Source of the DNA: Gilvirhabdus luticola
GTDB lineage: Bacteria > Bacteroidota > Bacteroidia > Flavobacteriales > Flavobacteriaceae
DNA: 64,000 nt
Direction: 5' to 3' (one strand)
Assembly: GCF_032583975.1 (NCBI RefSeq)
Contig: NZ_JAWHTF010000007.1
Positions within the stretch are counted from its first letter, which is position 1, and each line of letters begins with the position of its first letter. This document shows positions 61,516-64,000 of this stretch, one piece after another. The notes under the pieces are model-generated. The model was given only the letters and a program-made list of their open reading frames with translations, did no database searches and was not told the DNA's origin. The translations under genes were made by a program, and so were the position numbers.

Positions 61516-62004
61516 CTAGGTTCTTAAGTCTTTAGGAATTAATACTAAAACCGTTTGTCCTTTTGACAAATTTTTCCAATGATCTATATTGAAATCAATC
61601 ATTACCAGACCACTAGTTGGTACATTATCAATATATTTATCTCCATAAGTATTAACGATTGAAGTTAAAGCATAATTATGCCCAAAAATGGCTACAGTTT
61701 GAAGTGAATCATCTAAAGATTTGATAAAACTCACCACGTTGTCACCACTAAAATCATATAATTTGTCTGAAATTTGGACAATTTTTGTTGAAATTCCAAG
61801 GTTTTCAACAAAAATATCACAAGTATCAGCGGCTCTTTTAGCATGGCTTGAGTACACAGCATCAATATGTATATTACTCATTTTAAATTTGTTAGAAATA
61901 TTAAAAATATCAGTAACACCGCGACTTTTCAAAGGTCTTTCAGAATCTGGCACATCATACTCCCATGATGATTTTGCATGCCTTACAAAAATTATTTTCT
62001 TCAT
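61516..62004 (-). CDS. SixA-type histidine phosphatase
   Basis: A 162-aa phosphatase with the phosphoglycerate-mutase/SixA fold. The N-terminal RHAKSSWE motif carries the catalytic His at about residue 8, and AVYSSHAKRAADTC and VAIFGHNYALTSIV carry the second Arg and His. Family members remove phosphoryl groups from phosphohistidine or small phosphates. Whether it acts on a signalling protein here is unknown. It lies 176 bp upstream of ppk on the same strand and may share its control. Confidence 0.85.
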   Translation of the reverse strand: MKKIIFVRHAKSSWEYDVPDSERPLKSRGVTDIFNISNKFKMSNIHIDAVYSSHAKRAADTCDIFVENLGISTKIVQISDKLYDFSGDNVVSFIKSLDDSLQTVAIFGHNYALTSIVNTYGDKYIDNVPTSGLVMIDFNIDHWKNLSKGQTVLVLIPKDLRT

Positions 62005-62257
62005 TTTTATCGTTTAAATGCATTTTTTATCGGTAAAATGTTGTTTTTTTCCGATTAATGAACTACTTTGGCACCATAATTTAACTTAAAATGAGTTATT
62101 GAAATAAATCATGATACGAGTTATATATAAATAATCAATCGTTTTAAAGATAATTTATATAAAACTAATAAAAACACTAATGGTGAAATTATTTTTTTAA
62201 CGATAAAAAGTTTATGATTTTCATTTTATCGATTATTTAAGTGATTTAACATTTATT

Positions 62258-62289
62258 TTTGATTTAATAGAAGCTTATAAGTTGTTTTG
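62258..62289 (+). promoter_or_regulatory. Promoter candidate for the adhesin gene
   Basis: TTTG at 62258-62261, 20 bp spacer, then TTGTTTTG at 62282-62289. The -33 element and spacing fit the Bacteroidota promoter, and the -7 differs from TAnnTTTG at one conserved base. The start would be near 62296. Confidence 0.45.
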
Positions 62290-62310
62290 TATAATAAGAA
62301 GAATAGAATT

Positions 62311-62436
62311 ATGACCCCAAATCTAATTACATCTTTAGCAACCTTATCCACTGCTATTCCCTCATTAAGTTTTAAAATCAAATTTTTGTTTGCAATACTA
62401 TTATGTATTTCAAGCACTATACTTATAACAAAATAA
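62311..62436 (+). CDS. Short ORF in the adhesin leader (41 aa)
   Basis: ATG frame of 41 codons: MTPNLITSLATLSTAIPSLS followed by a hydrophobic helix (FLFAILLCISSTILIT) and K. It could form one membrane helix. It lies 27 bp before the adhesin ATG at 62463. Nothing proves that it is translated. Confidence 0.25.
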   Translation: MTPNLITSLATLSTAIPSLSFKIKFLFAILLCISSTILITK

Positions 62437-62462
62437 CTTAAGTTATCTCAAATCTTGGGCCT

Positions 62463-64000
62463 ATGGAAACCAATACCTTTAAATTTAATATGAAAAGACA
62501 TGCAGTATTACTACTGTTAGTTCTTTTTGGAATAACTAACCTTTCTGCACAAATCGACTTAAGGACATGCGGTTACAATTGTACTGCTAATAGCTTTTCG
62601 ATTGAAAGTGTTTACTTGAGTGCAACTAATGTTCCTGGTACACCTTTAACAAATACCAGTTGTGAACCTGGTACACTTATAAATGTCTATATGATAGCCG
62701 GTGTTTCTAGTAATAGGAATGCTCCTGTTTATGGCGCAAGGGTTTTTGCCGATTTAATGGTTGGAGATACTCCTGTCCCAATTAATGAATATTTAGGCAC
62801 TTTACCTAGCTCAAATCAAGGAATCACAGAGTATTTAGTTTATGGTCCTTTTGATTGGACTTGTGGAGAACTTTTAACTTTAGAGAATCTTTTAGTTGTT
62901 TGGAAGACATCATTACCTGGATCACCTGGTCCAAATTCTCCCTATAATTGTAGTACTTACAGTTCTTCTCAATGTCAATTCCCTTCAGATTTAATTGTAT
63001 CAACACCATTGGCTGTACAATATGAATACACTGCTTGTACAACAGGATCAACATCTACTGTAACATTTCAATCAACAACTATTGGAGGAACACCTCCTTA
63101 TACATATGTCTGGAATTATGATGGAGGTACTTATTTAGGAGGTACTGCATCTAGTCCTATTGTTTTATACGATCAATCTAGTCCACCATATGATCCAACT
63201 TTAAAAGTTACAGATGTAAATGGTAATACCAATTTAGAGCCTTATTCTGAAACATTGATTTTCCCTTTGGAATTAACAAATACACCTTCAAGTACAGACC
63301 CTAGTTGTACAACAAGTGATGGTTCTGGTAGTTTTACCGCTAGTGGCGGAACACCTCCATATTCATTTAATGTAGATTCTAATAATACAGGAGCATCAAC
63401 TTTTATGAATGGCCCTCCACCAACGCAATTAACTTTTACAGGTGCTGGTCCAGGAACCATAACAGTTACAATAACAGATTCTGCCGGATGTACTGATCAA
63501 GAAAGTATTACAATATCACCTGGTGATTCTGAAGCACCTACTGGAACAGCTCCAGCAGGTACTACTGGAATTAATGCCTGTGCAGCAGACGCTTTACCAG
63601 CTATACCAGCTTTTGATCCAATTGCTGCTGCAGATGGATATACAGATAATACAAGTGTTGTAACAGCTACATTAACAAATACCTCTGCTGTAAGTGGAGA
63701 TAATTGTAGTTGGTCTGTTACCTATACATTTAGTGTTTCTGATGACTGTGGAAACACACTACCAGGACAAACCATCACGCACTCTGGCTCTGATCAGGAT
63801 GCTGCTACGGGTACAACACCTGCTGGTACGTCTGGTATCAATGCGTGTGCCGATGAAACTGAAATCGATGGTATCGTAACTACAGCTACAGATGTCGCTG
63901 CTATTGAAGCTGCTTATTCTGATGACTGTGGTACCGTTACTGCTTCGTTTGTAAGCCAAACACTTTCTGGTGACCAATGTTCTTGGTCTTTAGAGAGAAC
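62463..64000 (+). CDS. Large secreted repeat protein, adhesin-like (3'-truncated by window edge)
   Basis: The frame is open from the ATG at 62463 to the window end (512 codons visible) with no stop. The second ATG at 62490 (MKRHAVLLLLVLFGITNLSA) gives a standard signal peptide and is an equally possible start. After a Cys-rich N-terminal domain come SprB-like/PKD-like units (GGTPPYTYVWNYDGG, ASGGTPPYSFNVDSN). Then come the repeats GTAPAGTTGINACA and GTTPAGTSGINACA, 267 bp (89 aa) apart, each containing DDCG and a CSW motif. The composition is rich in Thr, Ser, Gly and Asp. Such proteins are exported by T9SS and anchored or released as surface adhesins in gliding flavobacteria. Confidence 0.85.
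   Translation, partial: METNTFKFNMKRHAVLLLLVLFGITNLSAQIDLRTCGYNCTANSFSIESVYLSATNVPGTPLTNTSCEPGTLINVYMIAGVSSNRNAPVYGARVFADLMVGDTPVPINEYLGTLPSSNQGITEYLVYGPFDWTCGELLTLENLLVVWKTSLPGSPGPNSPYNCSTYSSSQCQFPSDLIVSTPLAVQYEYTACTTGSTSTVTFQSTTIGGTPPYTYVWNYDGGTYLGGTASSPIVLYDQSSPPYDPTLKVTDVNGNTNLEPYSETLIFPLELTNTPSSTDPSCTTSDGSGSFTASGGTPPYSFNVDSNNTGASTFMNGPPPTQLTFTGAGPGTITVTITDSAGCTDQESITISPGDSEAPTGTAPAGTTGINACAADALPAIPAFDPIAAADGYTDNTSVVTATLTNTSAVSGDNCSWSVTYTFSVSDDCGNTLPGQTITHSGSDQDAATGTTPAGTSGINACADETEIDGIVTTATDVAAIEAAYSDDCGTVTASFVSQTLSGDQCSWSLER

Larger units (their letters stand above)
62005..62462. other. 458-bp AT-rich intergenic region before the adhesin gene
   Basis: Divergent promoter region for the SixA-type gene and the large adhesin. 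It contains an inverted repeat CGATAAAA (62201-62208) / TTTTATCG (62224-62231), a promoter candidate at 62258-62289 and a 41-aa ORF at 62311-62436. No structured RNA was recognised. Confidence 0.5.

Noticed and set aside
62824..63977. Several minus-strand frames inside the adhesin gene
   Set aside because: They are shadows of the open plus-strand frame, which has a signal peptide and regular repeats.

Overview
This 64 kb window is a stretch of chromosome from a member of the Bacteroidota, most likely a marine Flavobacteriia (family Flavobacteriaceae). The evidence is AT-rich DNA, almost no Shine-Dalgarno sequences, several TAnnTTTG -7 promoter elements, a T9SS-sorted kelch protein, CarboxypepD_reg-like/TonB outer-membrane proteins, large FtsX-type permeases, DUF3822 and a typical flavobacterial acyl-CoA reductase/serC/serA cluster. 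I cannot name the species. No prophage, intact insertion sequence, CRISPR array, rRNA or tRNA was seen. The one structured RNA is RNase P RNA (rnpB, minus strand, about 54412-54712).

Layout. 1-9.4 kb: end of miaA, terC, the topoisomerase IV operon (parE, a small membrane protein, parC), a transglutaminase-like lipoprotein and ychF. 9.5-13.1 kb: two surface or secreted proteins. 13.1-17.6 kb: ferredoxin divergent from acyl-CoA reductase, then serC, serA and small envelope proteins. 17.6-24.6 kb: a TonB receptor with a His/Asp/Glu-rich loop next to a His-rich small protein, then an accessory stretch (MscS channel, hydrolase, small glycine-rich protein, PLD-family lipoprotein) punctuated by a dispersed hairpin repeat and ending in a decayed SusC-like remnant. 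24.6-31.9 kb: housekeeping and metabolic genes (aminopeptidase P, gcvT, pterin dehydratase, YebC, MFS, NYN protein). 31.9-41.9 kb: a two-component, sigma-54 controlled export module (histidine kinase, NtrC-type regulator, adaptor, ABC ATPase, two paralogous 802-aa permeases). 42.1-48.9 kb: a frameshifted AhpD-like gene, slipin, an acyltransferase/Fe-ADH (KdnB-like)/CAT-like/HAD/kdsB operon and a RecD-like helicase. 49-57.7 kb: DUF3822-rsmD, NTF2-like lipoproteins, SDR, rnpB, dnaX and miaE. 57.7-62 kb: a beta-barrel protein and the ppk-ppx operon with SixA. 62.46 kb to the end: the start of a large repeat-containing secreted adhesin-like protein.

How parts work together. The kinase/NtrC-type pair lies divergent from the adaptor-ABC-permease operon. 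The gap between them holds two palindromes 22 bp apart and, about 80 bp further on, a sigma-54-like promoter, which together make a self-contained regulatory circuit. miaA (left edge) and miaE (57 kb) act on the same tRNA A37 modification. kdsB with a KdnB-like oxidase suggests an amino-Kdo type of lipid A core sugar. dnaX carries an A10 tract where slippage by one base gives an immediate stop, so a short gamma-like product is predicted.

Most interesting items: the dispersed hairpin repeat (three copies, each just after the 3' end of a gene on the same strand, one pair bracketing a hydrolase like a cassette), the sigma-54/palindrome circuit with two tiny ORFs in its leader, the dnaX slippage tract, the frameshift in the AhpD-like gene and the SusC relic.
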